A stretch of 64,000 bases of DNA, taken from the NCBI GenBank assembly GCA_015067025.1, contig SVNC01000008.1, positions 1 to 64,000 on the forward strand, in the 5' to 3' direction. Position 1 is the first letter of the stretch; each line of letters begins with the position of its first letter. The translations under genes and the position numbers were made by a program. Below the pieces are notes generated by a model. It was given only the letters and a program-made list of their open reading frames with translations, was not told the DNA's origin and did no database searches. This DNA is from Oscillospiraceae bacterium (GTDB lineage: Bacteria; Bacillota; Clostridia; Oscillospirales; Ruminococcaceae). Below, in pieces: positions 34,382 to 44,248 of the stretch.

Positions 34382-36280
34382 ATGAGTGATTCAAAAATAA
34401 AATTTTACCAAGAGGACGAGATAGAAGAAATCGTCCTTCCTGATACTGATGCAGAAGAAACTGCAAAAAAACAGGTTATTTCGACATCAACAGCTGACGA
34501 AAAAATTGATGAAGAAAATTCTGATGGTGATGAGGTAAAGTCTGAAATAACCGAAAATAAGGAAAAGAACAGCTTCTTGTTCACCCTTATAAGCAATATG
34601 GGAGAATTTTTCTGTGGGATAATTCTATCCTGTTTAAAGCTTCCGCTTATGCTGCTTATTACATTTGGAAAGTTCTTATGGGTACATACAAAGGTATTTC
34701 GTGATACGATGGTGAGAATAGGCAAGGCAATATTCACAGCCATAACCTCTCCCTTTGTAAAGACGTGGAAAGCACTCCAGAGAACAAGAAGGAAAATAAA
34801 GCAGGCGAAGGAAAACGGTGATACAAGAACCGTTATAAAGCTTTATCTGCTTATAGTAAAGGATTCCTTGTTCGGAAAACGCGGCCTTATCGTTACCCTT
34901 TTTAACTATGCAGCGCCTATAGTCGCACTTGTTTTCGTTATCAGTGTTGTAGGCTATGCCACAAATACTACATATGCTATAAAGCTTTCTGTAAACGGAA
35001 AGTTTGTGGGATATATTGAAAATGAGCAGGTGTTTATTGACGCCGAACAGATAATGCAGAACCGTATCACCTATATGGGTTCGGAAAAGACTATAGTTAT
35101 GGAGCCTGAATATTCTCTTGAGATGTTAGGCGACCAGGAGTATATCTCCCGTTATCAGCTTGTAAACAAGATGATGGAGATATCCGATCAGGCAATCGAA
35201 TATGCCTATGGAATGTATATAGGCAATAAATTCTACGGTGCTCTTGTGGATAAGACGCCGGTTGAGAAAAAGACTGAGGAACTGCTTGAAGCATACCGCA
35301 CAAACTCGTCTCCTGATGAAGAGGTAATGTTTGAAAAAGAAATATCCTATGTTCCCGGACTTTATCTTTCAAACAGTATTGTTTCAACAGATGAAATTAT
35401 AGAGCTTATAACTTCCAAAAAGGTCGAGGCAGCTTATTATACCGTCGTAGACGGCGACTCACATTATCTTATCTGTGAGAAGCTTGGTATAACAATGGAC
35501 GAGCTTGAAGCTCTTAACCCGGGTATTATGGATGAGGATTTCGTTTTAAGAGCAGGACAGAAGCTGCTTAAAAATCAGGAAGTGCCTTTCCTTTCAGTTT
35601 CTATTTCACGAACAGAAGTATATGACGTAGAAGTTCCTTACGATACCGAATATACCACGGACGACCAGCATTATCAGGGTGTAAATACTACTATGGTAGC
35701 GGGCGAGTATGGTATAAATCAGGTAACGGCAAAGGTGTACTACGTAAACGGTGAAGAAACAAAGAGAGATATCATTTCTACCGTCAGAACAAAGGATCCT
35801 GTTACAGAGGTTATTTCTCAGGGTACGTTACCGCCTCAGTCTTCTCATTATTCAGATGAAGAGATAAACGCAAACACCAAGTACATCTGGCCTGTTGAAG
35901 GCGGCGAGCTTTCGGAATGGGGCTGGTGGGACGGTGGTTATTATGGTCACAGAGGAGTAGATATCGTAGGTTATTACGGTTGTGATATCTATGCAGGCGC
36001 AAGCGGCGTCGTATCCTATGCGGGATGGCACAGCGGCGGTTTCGGATATCTTGTTGTTATCGACCATCCTGACGGTTTTCAGACCTGGTATGCACATAAC
36101 AGTGAGATCTTCGTTTATGAGGGTCAGCAGGTTATTCAGGGACAGTGTATTGCGGCCCTTGGTGCTACAGGTATAGCATATGGTGCTCATTGCCACTTTG
36201 AAGTACGCTACGGCGGCGAAAGACTTAACCCCAGATACTATGTAAATGGTCTTCCTGAGCTTTTTGCATGGGGATACTGA
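34382..36280 (+). CDS. Membrane-anchored LysM-G5-M23 peptidoglycan endopeptidase
   Basis: 632 residues. An acidic cytoplasmic N-terminus of about 60 residues, hydrophobic stretches (about 68-95 and 180-205, the latter FNYAAPIVALVFVISVVGYA), then the exterior: a mixed domain to about 340, LysM (about 350-395, YTVVDGDSHYLICEKLGITM), G5 domain (about 405-485, VSISRTEVYDVEVPYDTEY), and C-terminal M23 peptidase (about 510-625) with zinc ligands in GHRGVDIVGYY and GAHCHFEVRYG. It cuts peptide bridges in peptidoglycan. The frame's first ATG (34361) lacks a ribosome site; ATG 34382 follows AAAAGGA, so it is preferred. Likely under WalRK-type control given the box array upstream. Confidence 0.9.
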   Translation: MSDSKIKFYQEDEIEEIVLPDTDAEETAKKQVISTSTADEKIDEENSDGDEVKSEITENKEKNSFLFTLISNMGEFFCGIILSCLKLPLMLLITFGKFLWVHTKVFRDTMVRIGKAIFTAITSPFVKTWKALQRTRRKIKQAKENGDTRTVIKLYLLIVKDSLFGKRGLIVTLFNYAAPIVALVFVISVVGYATNTTYAIKLSVNGKFVGYIENEQVFIDAEQIMQNRITYMGSEKTIVMEPEYSLEMLGDQEYISRYQLVNKMMEISDQAIEYAYGMYIGNKFYGALVDKTPVEKKTEELLEAYRTNSSPDEEVMFEKEISYVPGLYLSNSIVSTDEIIELITSKKVEAAYYTVVDGDSHYLICEKLGITMDELEALNPGIMDEDFVLRAGQKLLKNQEVPFLSVSISRTEVYDVEVPYDTEYTTDDQHYQGVNTTMVAGEYGINQVTAKVYYVNGEETKRDIISTVRTKDPVTEVISQGTLPPQSSHYSDEEINANTKYIWPVEGGELSEWGWWDGGYYGHRGVDIVGYYGCDIYAGASGVVSYAGWHSGGFGYLVVIDHPDGFQTWYAHNSEIFVYEGQQVIQGQCIAALGATGIAYGAHCHFEVRYGGERLNPRYYVNGLPELFAWGY

Positions 36281-36294
36281 TAATAGATATTAAG

Positions 36295-36325
36295 CTCTCA
36301 CAGCAGTTGTGTTGTGAGAGTTTTC
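36295..36325 (+). terminator. Terminator of the M23 peptidase gene
   Basis: CTCTCACA / TGTGAGAG stem followed by TTTTCTTTAT. Confidence 0.8.
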
Positions 36326-36337
36326 TTTATATTTTAC

Positions 36338-36366
36338 TTGTAATCTGCATCAGGATATGATACAAT
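36338..36366 (+). promoter_or_regulatory. Promoter of the first TIR-domain gene
   Basis: TTGTAA (36338-36343), 17-bp spacer, TACAAT (36361-36366). It closely resembles the promoter of the second TIR gene. Confidence 0.75.
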
Positions 36367-36397
36367 GAATATGTATATTTGACGTGGAGGAAGTAAA

Positions 36398-38938
36398 ATG
36401 GCTGAAGTTTTTATAAGCTATAGCAGTATGGATGAAGATATTGCGAATATGGTCTGCAATGCTCTTGAATCAAATGGAATAAAATGCTGGATAGCCCCCC
36501 GTGATATAGCAGGGGGAGCTGATTGGCAACCGAGTATAATTGACGCTATAAGTGAATCGAGGGTTTTTATCGTTATTTATAGCGAAAACTCTTCTAAATC
36601 GTCACAGGTGGCAAGAGAGCTTGCACTCGCTGATGAAAAGTCCGATCATCCGAGAACGATAATCCCGTATAGAATAGATAATACAGAGCTTATAGCAGGC
36701 TTTAAATATTATCTTACGTCGAGCCATTGGGTAAGTGCTGACAGAAATAATAACGATCTTAAAACAGATATTCTCATTGACTCCGTAAATAAGGCACTGG
36801 GTAAGGAAACGACCAATATTACCGTGAACAATGTTACGATAAATGCCGTAATACATAACGATAACAGAACCGTAGAGCCTGAAATAAAGGTCGTGGAGGT
36901 AACACCGCCAACAAGGCAGGTAGCACCGGGTCCCATCAAGATTTCGACAAAGCCCACGGTGAATAAGCCTGTTCCTCCTGCACCGACAAACGTAACAGCT
37001 GAGAAAAAGCCGTTACCCGTTAAAACTATTGCAATAGCAGGCGGTGTTTTAGTTGCAGTTATACTTCTAATTGTGCTGATAGTATCCCTTGCGGGCAAAG
37101 AAAATGGCAGAGTATCAGAAAGCACATCGGCAGGAACAAGCTCATCCGTATCTCAGAACAGCAATGCCTCCGTATCAGAAGGTATAGTGTACTATCCTGA
37201 TATCAAGCCCTACGAAAACAGCAATGCAAAGGTGCTTGAAAACAGTTACGAAGAATTCTTCACAGTATTAGGCAAGGAATATAATACGGGTATCGTGCTT
37301 AACGCTTACGCTGAGTCTTACGTTATATTCAACTGCGATGGATACGATAAAGTCAAGTTTACCGTTGCAAGAGTTGATAACACTGCCAAAGGCGAAAACG
37401 TTATCCGTGTCTTTGCAGATGATAAGGAACTGAATGCTGTAAAAACAGATCAGTTCTCTGCACCGCAGACTGTAGAGTATGACGTTTCGGGCAAGAGTCA
37501 GCTTCGCATAGCTATTCTTCAGAGCAATGGGGTAAGAGCTGATATTGCAGTAATGGATATCTGCTTTTATAAAGATGGAGAAGTGATAGAAGAAAACAGC
37601 AGTCAGGACAGCCAGTCTGCAGATCTTGTAGCAGTTCCTTCCGAAAAGAAGCCTTATGAAAACAATAATGCGGAGATACTTGATAACAGCTATGAAAAGA
37701 GCTACTTCGTTCTCGGTAAGGAATACAATACAGGTATAAAGCTGAATGCTTATGCGGCGTCTTACGTTATTTTTGATAACAGCGATGGCTACGAAACTTT
37801 TTATCTGACAGCGGCAAAGGTAGATAATACAGACAGAGGCGAAAATTATATCAGGGTTTACGCCGATGATAAGGAGCTTGAGCCGATAAGCTTCGGACAG
37901 TTCTCCTCGCCTACTTCTATGCAATATGATATAAAGGGTGCAAAGCAGGTAAGAATAACTGTAGAGCAGAGTAATACTTCCCGTGCGGATATTCTGCTTT
38001 ATAATATGTATTTTGCAAAAAATAACGCAAAGCCTGAAGTAAAGGTTGAAGATAACAGCAATCTCCCTGACGTTATTGCTGTACCCTCTGAAAAGAAGCC
38101 CTATGAAAACTATAAATCAACAACTCTTGTAAATGACTATAACGAAAGCTGCTTTATTCTTGGTAAGGAACATAATACAGGCATAAAGCTAAATGCTTAT
38201 GCAGCTTCATACGTTATATTTGATAACAACGACGGCTATGAAAAGCTTTATCTGACAGCGGCAAAAGCCGATAATACAGACAAAGGCGATAATTATATCA
38301 GAGTGTATGCCGATGGCAAGGAGCTTCAGCCGATAGTTTTAGGCAAGTACTCTTTGCCGCAGAAAGTGGAATATACCGTAAAGGGTGTAAAGCAGATATC
38401 AATAGCTGTAGACCAGAACAATGTCTCTCGTGCAGATATTCTTCTTTATGATATGTATTTTACAAAGAATGGCAAAGAGCCTGAAAAAGTAGCAGACAAA
38501 ACCGAATATGCAGATTTAGCGGTTGTCCCGACAGATTATGAACCCTATGAAAACGTTAAATCAGGTATCTATTCAAAGGATACAAACAATAAGTTTATGG
38601 TATGCGGTAAGGAGTATAACACAGGTATAGTACTTAATGCCTATGCCGGTTCTGAGTTTGCGTTATACAATCACGGCAAATATGAAAAGTTGTGTTTTAC
38701 TATGTCAAAGGTTGATGGAACTGCCGAGGGTGGTAATGAGGTATGCATCATTATTGACGGAGTAGAAGAGTATTATACTCTGTCCTCTGATTCTGAGCCG
38801 GAAATGATAACGCTTGACCTTAAGGGTAAAAAACAGGTGATCTTCAAGGTTACTCAGAATAACCAAGTGAGAGCAGATATTCTGCTTTACGATATGTATT
38901 TCAGTAAAAACGGTGCAAAGCCTGAAAATACGCAGTAA
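36398..38938 (+). CDS. TIR-domain membrane receptor with four NPCBM-like ectodomain repeats
   Basis: 846 residues. TIR domain at 1-about 120 (MAEVFISYSSMDEDIANMVC, WIAPRDIAGG, VFIVIYSENSSKSSQVAREL); Glu74 occupies the position of the catalytic glutamate of NAD-cleaving TIR proteins. A Pro/Thr-rich linker leads to one membrane helix (about 210-232). Outside are four repeats of about 132 residues, 148 apart, starting near 265, 411, 559 and 707, with shared cores KPYEN, LGKEYNTGIKLNAYA, YIRVYADDKEL and SRADILLYDMYF. They look like NPCBM-type galactose-binding sandwiches, so the protein may sense or bind sugars or wall and signal inward through TIR. Role in defence, housekeeping or adhesion is open. 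Followed by a shorter TIR protein. Confidence 0.83.
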   Translation: MAEVFISYSSMDEDIANMVCNALESNGIKCWIAPRDIAGGADWQPSIIDAISESRVFIVIYSENSSKSSQVARELALADEKSDHPRTIIPYRIDNTELIAGFKYYLTSSHWVSADRNNNDLKTDILIDSVNKALGKETTNITVNNVTINAVIHNDNRTVEPEIKVVEVTPPTRQVAPGPIKISTKPTVNKPVPPAPTNVTAEKKPLPVKTIAIAGGVLVAVILLIVLIVSLAGKENGRVSESTSAGTSSSVSQNSNASVSEGIVYYPDIKPYENSNAKVLENSYEEFFTVLGKEYNTGIVLNAYAESYVIFNCDGYDKVKFTVARVDNTAKGENVIRVFADDKELNAVKTDQFSAPQTVEYDVSGKSQLRIAILQSNGVRADIAVMDICFYKDGEVIEENSSQDSQSADLVAVPSEKKPYENNNAEILDNSYEKSYFVLGKEYNTGIKLNAYAASYVIFDNSDGYETFYLTAAKVDNTDRGENYIRVYADDKELEPISFGQFSSPTSMQYDIKGAKQVRITVEQSNTSRADILLYNMYFAKNNAKPEVKVEDNSNLPDVIAVPSEKKPYENYKSTTLVNDYNESCFILGKEHNTGIKLNAYAASYVIFDNNDGYEKLYLTAAKADNTDKGDNYIRVYADGKELQPIVLGKYSLPQKVEYTVKGVKQISIAVDQNNVSRADILLYDMYFTKNGKEPEKVADKTEYADLAVVPTDYEPYENVKSGIYSKDTNNKFMVCGKEYNTGIVLNAYAGSEFALYNHGKYEKLCFTMSKVDGTAEGGNEVCIIIDGVEEYYTLSSDSEPEMITLDLKGKKQVIFKVTQNNQVRADILLYDMYFSKNGAKPENTQ

Positions 38939-38949
38939 TCGGGAAAATT

Positions 38950-38990
38950 ATAACGCCACAGTCTATTTTTGATTGCGGCGTTATTTTTTT
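38950..38990 (+). terminator. Terminator of the first TIR gene
   Basis: AACGCC / GGCGTT stem with an A/T-rich loop, followed by ATTTTTTTC. Confidence 0.75.
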
Positions 38991-38991
38991 C

Positions 38992-39020
38992 TTGTAAACT
39001 GTAATAAAATGTGGTAAAAT
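38992..39020 (+). promoter_or_regulatory. Promoter of the second TIR gene
   Basis: TTGTAA (38992-38997), 17-bp spacer, TAAAAT (39015-39020). Confidence 0.75.
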
Positions 39021-39050
39021 ATATTTAGTTATTCAAAAAGGAGGGGAAAT

Positions 39051-40361
39051 ATGGCGGAGGTTTTTATAAGCCACAGCAGTAAGGATAAAGAAATTGCTGA
39101 AATGGTTTGTAACGCTCTTGAAAGTAACGGTATAAAATGCTGGATAGCACCGCGTGATATTATCGGAGGAACGGGTTGGTCGGCGAGTATCACTGATGCT
39201 ATCAGTGAGTCGAAAGTATTTATAGTAATCTATAGCGAAAACTCGGCTCAGTCGACTCAGGTGGCAAGAGAGCTTTCGTTAGCGGATGATACAAGCAAGC
39301 ATCAAAGAACTATAATTCCATATAAAATTGATGATACAGAGCTGGTGGCAGATTTTAAATACTATCTTACATCGAGCCATTGGGTGACAGCGGACAGAGA
39401 TAATAATAATTTAAATACTGAACTGCTCGTTTCAGCGGTAAACAAAGCTCTTGATAACGAGGATGCTAAGGTAGTTATAAATAATGTAACTATAAATAAC
39501 GGTATGTACACCGAAAAAAATAAAACGGCAGCTGCAAAGAAAAAGTCTTCCTTTGCCAGGTATATTGCTATAGGCGGTGCAGTTTTACTTGCACTTATTA
39601 TTGCTGTCGTGGTGATAATTGCGGTCGGCAACGGAAATTCTCATAACGGTTCTTTACCCGGTAGCCTGACGTCAGGAAATACTGATACAAGAGAGCCTGT
39701 TTTAGAGCTGCCGCGTTATGTTGATGAGTTGTTTTCTCAGACCTGTGAACAGATGTATGGTGGAGATGTTCCTTACTGCGAGACTGCAGAAAAAAGTGGG
39801 TATGCGTCCTATACAATGAAAAATGAAGATTTTATTCTGTCCTATGAGCATATCAAGGGATACGGAATAGGAAAGCCCATAGCTCTCTATGCTTCGGTAA
39901 ATGAGATCTTTCCTGATTATACATATAGTTACGAGTTGCTTAAAAAGCTGATAGCTGAGGATGCGGAAAACTGCTATGCATATAGTTGGAATTATGATGG
40001 TGAGCGTTATATGTTAAGATGCGCTTATCCTCTCAATGAGAATTACACTCTGGTCTTTAATGTCTGTGACGAAAAGCATAAGGATGACACATATCAGCTT
40101 GACATTATGATAAAACAAAGGGAACAAGAAAACCTGGGAGCATATAAAAAGACTCAGGAATATATCATAAAATCACAAGGTCTTTCTATTCTCTATATAT
40201 ATGATTTACCTGAAAAAAGCGTAAATGGTAATATGATAGTAAATAAAACCAAAGCTTATGGAATTGGTTCAGAGATAAATGGCTGGCAGTATGTATGTTA
40301 TGAACAAGGTGATGATATGAAGTTCGGCTTTATATCAGCTGATAAACTGACGAAGGAATAA
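39051..40361 (+). CDS. TIR-domain membrane protein
   Basis: 436 residues. The N-terminal TIR domain is a close paralogue of the one at 36398 (MAEVFISHSSKDKEIAEMVC, WIAPRDIIGG, SENSAQSTQVARELSLADD, with Glu74 kept). A membrane helix (about 170-193, YIAIGGAVLLALIIAVVVIIAVG in part) follows. The outside region (about 215-436) is different from the first protein: a central alpha/beta segment rich in Tyr and Cys and a C-terminal part (GSEINGWQYVCYEQGDDMKF, then GFISADKLTKE) that resembles an SH3-like fold. GGAGGGG precedes ATG 39051. It has its own promoter, so the two receptors are separate units sharing the inner domain. Confidence 0.82.
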   Translation: MAEVFISHSSKDKEIAEMVCNALESNGIKCWIAPRDIIGGTGWSASITDAISESKVFIVIYSENSAQSTQVARELSLADDTSKHQRTIIPYKIDDTELVADFKYYLTSSHWVTADRDNNNLNTELLVSAVNKALDNEDAKVVINNVTINNGMYTEKNKTAAAKKKSSFARYIAIGGAVLLALIIAVVVIIAVGNGNSHNGSLPGSLTSGNTDTREPVLELPRYVDELFSQTCEQMYGGDVPYCETAEKSGYASYTMKNEDFILSYEHIKGYGIGKPIALYASVNEIFPDYTYSYELLKKLIAEDAENCYAYSWNYDGERYMLRCAYPLNENYTLVFNVCDEKHKDDTYQLDIMIKQREQENLGAYKKTQEYIIKSQGLSILYIYDLPEKSVNGNMIVNKTKAYGIGSEINGWQYVCYEQGDDMKFGFISADKLTKE

Positions 40362-40399
40362 AATAATAAAACATATATTATTTACGAAAGGAAAAAATT

Positions 40400-41656
40400 A
40401 TGACAGCATTTACAAAAGCTAATATCCTGCTTCCAAAGCTTACCGAAGCAGAAATGACAAAGTGGGCGGTAGTAGCCTGCGACCAGTATACAAGTGAACC
40501 TCAGTACTGGGAAAGGACAGCTCAGATCGCAGGGGACAATGCATCCTGCTTAAAACTTATTCTTCCTGAAGTTTATCTTGAAGAGCCTGATGCAGATGCA
40601 AGAATAGAGGCTATCAACAATGAAATGGAAAAGTACCTTAAGGAAGAGCTTTTCAATGAATATAAAGATTGTCTGATACTTACTATAAGAACTCAGGCTG
40701 ACGGAAAGAAGAGGACAGGACTTGTCGGTGCGATCGACCTTGAAATGTATGATTACAATAAGGGTAGCACGTCACAGGTAAGAGCTACTGAAGCTACGGT
40801 AGCATCCCGTATTCCTCCCCGTGTAAAGATACGCCGTGACGCATCTTTAGAGTTGCCTCACATAATGATACTTATTGACGACGTCAAAAAGACCGTTATT
40901 GAACCTCTTGAAAATAATACAGCGGCACTTACAAAGCTTTATGATTTTGAGCTTATGCAGGGTGGCGGACATCTTGAAGGTTACCTTGTAGACGGAGAAA
41001 ATGCAAAGGCAGTTTTTGATGCTCTTGATAAGCTTTCTGACAAGGCAGATTTCAATAACAGATACGGCCTTACAAATGAAGAAGTGCTTTTATACGCTAT
41101 GGGCGACGGAAACCATTCTCTTGCTACTGCAAAGGCTTGCTATGAAGAAAAGAAGGCGGCTGGCTCGTCTGACGTAGCTCTTGCAAGATACGCACTTGCA
41201 GAGGTCGTAAATCTTCACAGCCCCGCTTTAGAATTTGAAGCTATCCACAGAGTTATTACCGACGTTGATACCGATAATCTGATGGCAGAGATGACTGAAG
41301 CTTTAGGTCTTGTAAAGGGAACTGACGGTCAGACTTTTACAGTAGTGCTTGATGGTGAAGAAACTGATTACACCATCACAAAGCAGGATGCAAATCTCAC
41401 TGTAGGCAGTCTGCAGAATTTCCTTGACAAGTATCTTTCTGAAAATAACGGCGTTATTGACTACATTCATGGAGATGACGTTGTAAAGAGTCTTTGTGAA
41501 AAAGAAAACAGCATAGGCTTCTTACTCCCTTCAATGACTAAGGATGAACTTTTCCCTACAGTTATAAAGGATGGTGCATTACCCAGAAAGACCTTCTCAA
41601 TGGGTCACGCACACGATAAGAGGTTCTACTGCGAAGCAAGAAAGATAAGAAAGTAA
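40400..41656 (+). CDS. DUF1015-family protein
   Basis: 418 residues of the widespread DUF1015 family (conserved cytoplasmic proteins of unknown role, found near serine or sugar-acid metabolism genes in some genomes). Hallmarks are the N-terminal WAVVACDQYTSEPQYWE, TGLVGAIDLEMYDY, RATEATVASRIPPRVKIRRD, MGDGNHSLATAKACYEE and the C-terminal LPRKTFSMGHAHDKRFYCEAR. GAAAGGAAA precedes ATG 40400. It follows the second TIR gene by 38 bp and may be read with it, but no functional link is known. Confidence 0.92.
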   Translation: MTAFTKANILLPKLTEAEMTKWAVVACDQYTSEPQYWERTAQIAGDNASCLKLILPEVYLEEPDADARIEAINNEMEKYLKEELFNEYKDCLILTIRTQADGKKRTGLVGAIDLEMYDYNKGSTSQVRATEATVASRIPPRVKIRRDASLELPHIMILIDDVKKTVIEPLENNTAALTKLYDFELMQGGGHLEGYLVDGENAKAVFDALDKLSDKADFNNRYGLTNEEVLLYAMGDGNHSLATAKACYEEKKAAGSSDVALARYALAEVVNLHSPALEFEAIHRVITDVDTDNLMAEMTEALGLVKGTDGQTFTVVLDGEETDYTITKQDANLTVGSLQNFLDKYLSENNGVIDYIHGDDVVKSLCEKENSIGFLLPSMTKDELFPTVIKDGALPRKTFSMGHAHDKRFYCEARKIRK

Positions 41657-41671
41657 TGTAAATGAGCAAAT

Positions 41672-41705
41672 AAAACCTCCTGTGACTTATGCCACAGGAG
41701 GTTTT
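41672..41705. terminator. Bidirectional terminator
   Basis: AAAACCTCCTGTG / CACAGGAGGTTTT between the convergent DUF1015 and LRR-FN3 genes. Confidence 0.9.
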
Positions 41706-41718
41706 TATATGTCCGCTA

Positions 41719-44139
41719 TTATTTTGTCGTAGTACCGTTTACGTTCACGTAACCGCCGTATAATGCAGTCTTGCCGACCATATTGTATGTTCTTACTCTG
41801 AACTTGTAAGTTGTATCTTTCTTAAGACCTGCCTTGCGGTATGTAACTGTTGTATTAGACGTTATTTTTGCAACTCTTACCCACTTGCCGCCTGAGTACA
41901 TTTCAACGATGTAACCGTCGGCAGAAGCGTTCTTTGACCAGCCAAGTCTTAATGCTGTAGTAGCCTTGCCTGTGATCTTAAGGTCAGCCACGTTTGAGGG
42001 TTTAGTATATGCTGAAAGATTAGTGTAACTGCTGTATAATGCAGTAGAACCACTCATCTTATACGCTTTTACTCTGAATTTGTACTCGGTAGAGGGTGTA
42101 AGCCCGGCAATTCTGTACGTGGTTGTTGTATTTCCTGCGATCCTTGCAATTCTTACCCACTTACCACTCTTATACTGTTCTACAATGTAACCATCAGCAG
42201 AGATGTTTTTTGTCCAGTTAAGACGAAGGGCGTTGGAAGCTCTGCCACCGAGCTTAAGGCCTGTAACATTTGATGGATTTGTACGAGCTGCTAAGGTACT
42301 TGTGTATTTGCTGTAAAGAGCAGTCGTTCCATCCATCTTGTAAGCTTTCATTCTGAACTTATAAGCCGTACCTGCCGCAAGACCTGTTACTCTGTAAGAG
42401 TTGGTGGAATTACCTGCAATTCTTGCAATTCGTATCCACTTACCGTCTTTATACATTTCAATAATGTAGCCGTCAGCGGATGCGTTTTTAGTCCAGAATA
42501 ACTGGAAAGAATTTGATGAGCGACCGATAAGAGAAAAGTTCTTTATTTCTGATGGGATGACTGTATACTGTAGTTCATTGTCGATAGCGTATTTTTCTGC
42601 AGCTGATCCTTTGTAGCATTTTATAGTAAAATCTTCAAGCTTGTATATTGCACCTGTTGAAAAGTCCTCTGCATAACCGAATGCTCCCAGTCCGACGTAC
42701 GTAACGCTTTCGGGAATTGTTACAGTTGTAAGTAAAGGACAATCTATAAATGCAATGTCGTTAATATATTTCAGTTTATTATGGAATGTTACTGATTTAA
42801 GTGAAGTACACGAGCCGAAGACTCCATCTTTTATTCCGGTGATATTCTCAGGAATCGTGACGGATGTTAGTTTAGTGCAATGGAAAAATGCATATGAGCC
42901 TATTTCGGTGACAGTTTTCGGAATGGTCAGAGTTGCTATATTAGTGTAACCGAAAGCATCATATCCTATTGATTCAAGGTTTTGAGGAAGAACAGCAGTT
43001 CTGAGATAAATACAGTAGTAAAATGCACCGTTTCCTATGTGTGTAAGACTGTCAGGGAGGACTACAGTTTTCAGATTTTCACCACACGCAAAGGCTGAGC
43101 TATCTATTTTCTTAACCCCGTCAGGCACTATAAATTTTTCTGCCATCTTACCTACAGGATATGCAATCAGAGTGGTCTTGTCCTTGTTGAAAAGAATGCC
43201 GTTTACTGAACAGTAATACTCGTTATTTTCATCAACTGTTATTTGGTTAAGAAGTCTGCAACCGTAAAACACGTCACTACCTATTGAAGTGACCGATGCA
43301 GAAATGTTTACATTGCTTAAAGATTGGCAATTGAAAAATGCTTGATCTTCAATATCCGTTACGCTGTCAGGAATATTTACACTGTAAAGGTAAGGGCAAT
43401 ATTCAAAAGCAAGAATACCTATTTTTGTACATTTTTTTGGAATTTCAATATCATAAATTGAACAGCCGGAAAAAGCACCCTCAGGTATTTCGGTAATGCT
43501 GTCAGGCAAAGTTATATAATTCAGAAAAGGATTGCCATAAAACGCATAGCTTCCTAATTCTGTTACTGTCTGTGGTACTTCATACATATATGTATCGTTT
43601 TTGCAAGCGGGATATGCTATGAGCGTTGTTTTATCCTTGCTGAAGAGAATTCCGTCCTCGGAACAGAAATATTTATTATTGCTGTCTACAGTTATGGATC
43701 TGAGTTTTTCACATCCAACAAAATTACCATCGCCGAATGATTTCAGACTGGCAGGGATTTTGAACTTTTCAAGCTTGTAACATCCAAAGAAAACTACGTC
43801 GTCAATTCTTTCCAAAGTACTGGGGAGATTGATAACTTCAAGATTGGAACAGGTGATAAAAGCACTCTCGCCTATTGATGTGACACCATCAGGAATGGTT
43901 ACACTTTCAAGAAATTTATTGGCGGCAAACGCAAAGGGTGCTATACTTGTAACCTTTTTGCCGTCTATTTCAGCCGGTGTACGCAGATTTAAAGCACTAC
44001 CTGAATAAGAAGTGATTTCTACGGTACCGTCACTAAGCACTTCATATTCGTAATCTTTGTATACTTCTGCTCCTGCAGAAATCACACAGAGTATTGCCGT
44101 TGTAATAAATACAGCAATTCCGAGTAAAAATTTTTTCAT
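41719..44139 (-). CDS. Secreted BspA-type LRR protein with three FN3 domains
   Basis: 806 residues. Signal peptide (about 1-24, FLLGIAVFITTAILCVISAG), then BspA-type (LRR_5) repeats (about 30-530) with pattern IPDSVT.I...AF..C. Two inserts of the form NEYYCSVNGILFNKDKTTLI interrupt the ladder. Three fibronectin type III domains follow (about 535-806), each with SADGYI[IV]E.Y..GKW[IV]R and YKFR.[KR].Y. There is no sortase motif or transmembrane anchor, so the protein is released or held non-covalently. Probably an adhesin or sugar/host-binding protein. Related LRR ladder occurs in the anti-sigma-like protein at 13153. Start follows GGAGGTAAC. Confidence 0.9.
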   Translation of the reverse strand: MKKFLLGIAVFITTAILCVISAGAEVYKDYEYEVLSDGTVEITSYSGSALNLRTPAEIDGKKVTSIAPFAFAANKFLESVTIPDGVTSIGESAFITCSNLEVINLPSTLERIDDVVFFGCYKLEKFKIPASLKSFGDGNFVGCEKLRSITVDSNNKYFCSEDGILFSKDKTTLIAYPACKNDTYMYEVPQTVTELGSYAFYGNPFLNYITLPDSITEIPEGAFSGCSIYDIEIPKKCTKIGILAFEYCPYLYSVNIPDSVTDIEDQAFFNCQSLSNVNISASVTSIGSDVFYGCRLLNQITVDENNEYYCSVNGILFNKDKTTLIAYPVGKMAEKFIVPDGVKKIDSSAFACGENLKTVVLPDSLTHIGNGAFYYCIYLRTAVLPQNLESIGYDAFGYTNIATLTIPKTVTEIGSYAFFHCTKLTSVTIPENITGIKDGVFGSCTSLKSVTFHNKLKYINDIAFIDCPLLTTVTIPESVTYVGLGAFGYAEDFSTGAIYKLEDFTIKCYKGSAAEKYAIDNELQYTVIPSEIKNFSLIGRSSNSFQLFWTKNASADGYIIEMYKDGKWIRIARIAGNSTNSYRVTGLAAGTAYKFRMKAYKMDGTTALYSKYTSTLAARTNPSNVTGLKLGGRASNALRLNWTKNISADGYIVEQYKSGKWVRIARIAGNTTTTYRIAGLTPSTEYKFRVKAYKMSGSTALYSSYTNLSAYTKPSNVADLKITGKATTALRLGWSKNASADGYIVEMYSGGKWVRVAKITSNTTVTYRKAGLKKDTTYKFRVRTYNMVGKTALYGGYVNVNGTTTK

Positions 44140-44171
44140 AATGTTACCTCCGATTTTATTTTTATGGTAAC

Positions 44172-44200
44172 ATTATACTGCAAAAGATCATTACCGTCAA
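44172..44200 (-). promoter_or_regulatory. Promoter of the LRR-FN3 gene
   Basis: Minus-strand TTGACG (44195-44200), 17-bp spacer, TATAAT (44172-44177). Confidence 0.8.
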
Positions 44201-44248
44201 TTTGCAAACTATACAACATTTTATATGTATTTTTGTATATAATTAAAA

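Noticed and set aside
36398-40361. Thoeris-type defence operon
   Set aside because: No ThsA-like or other effector gene is adjacent, and both TIR proteins are membrane receptors with outside domains.
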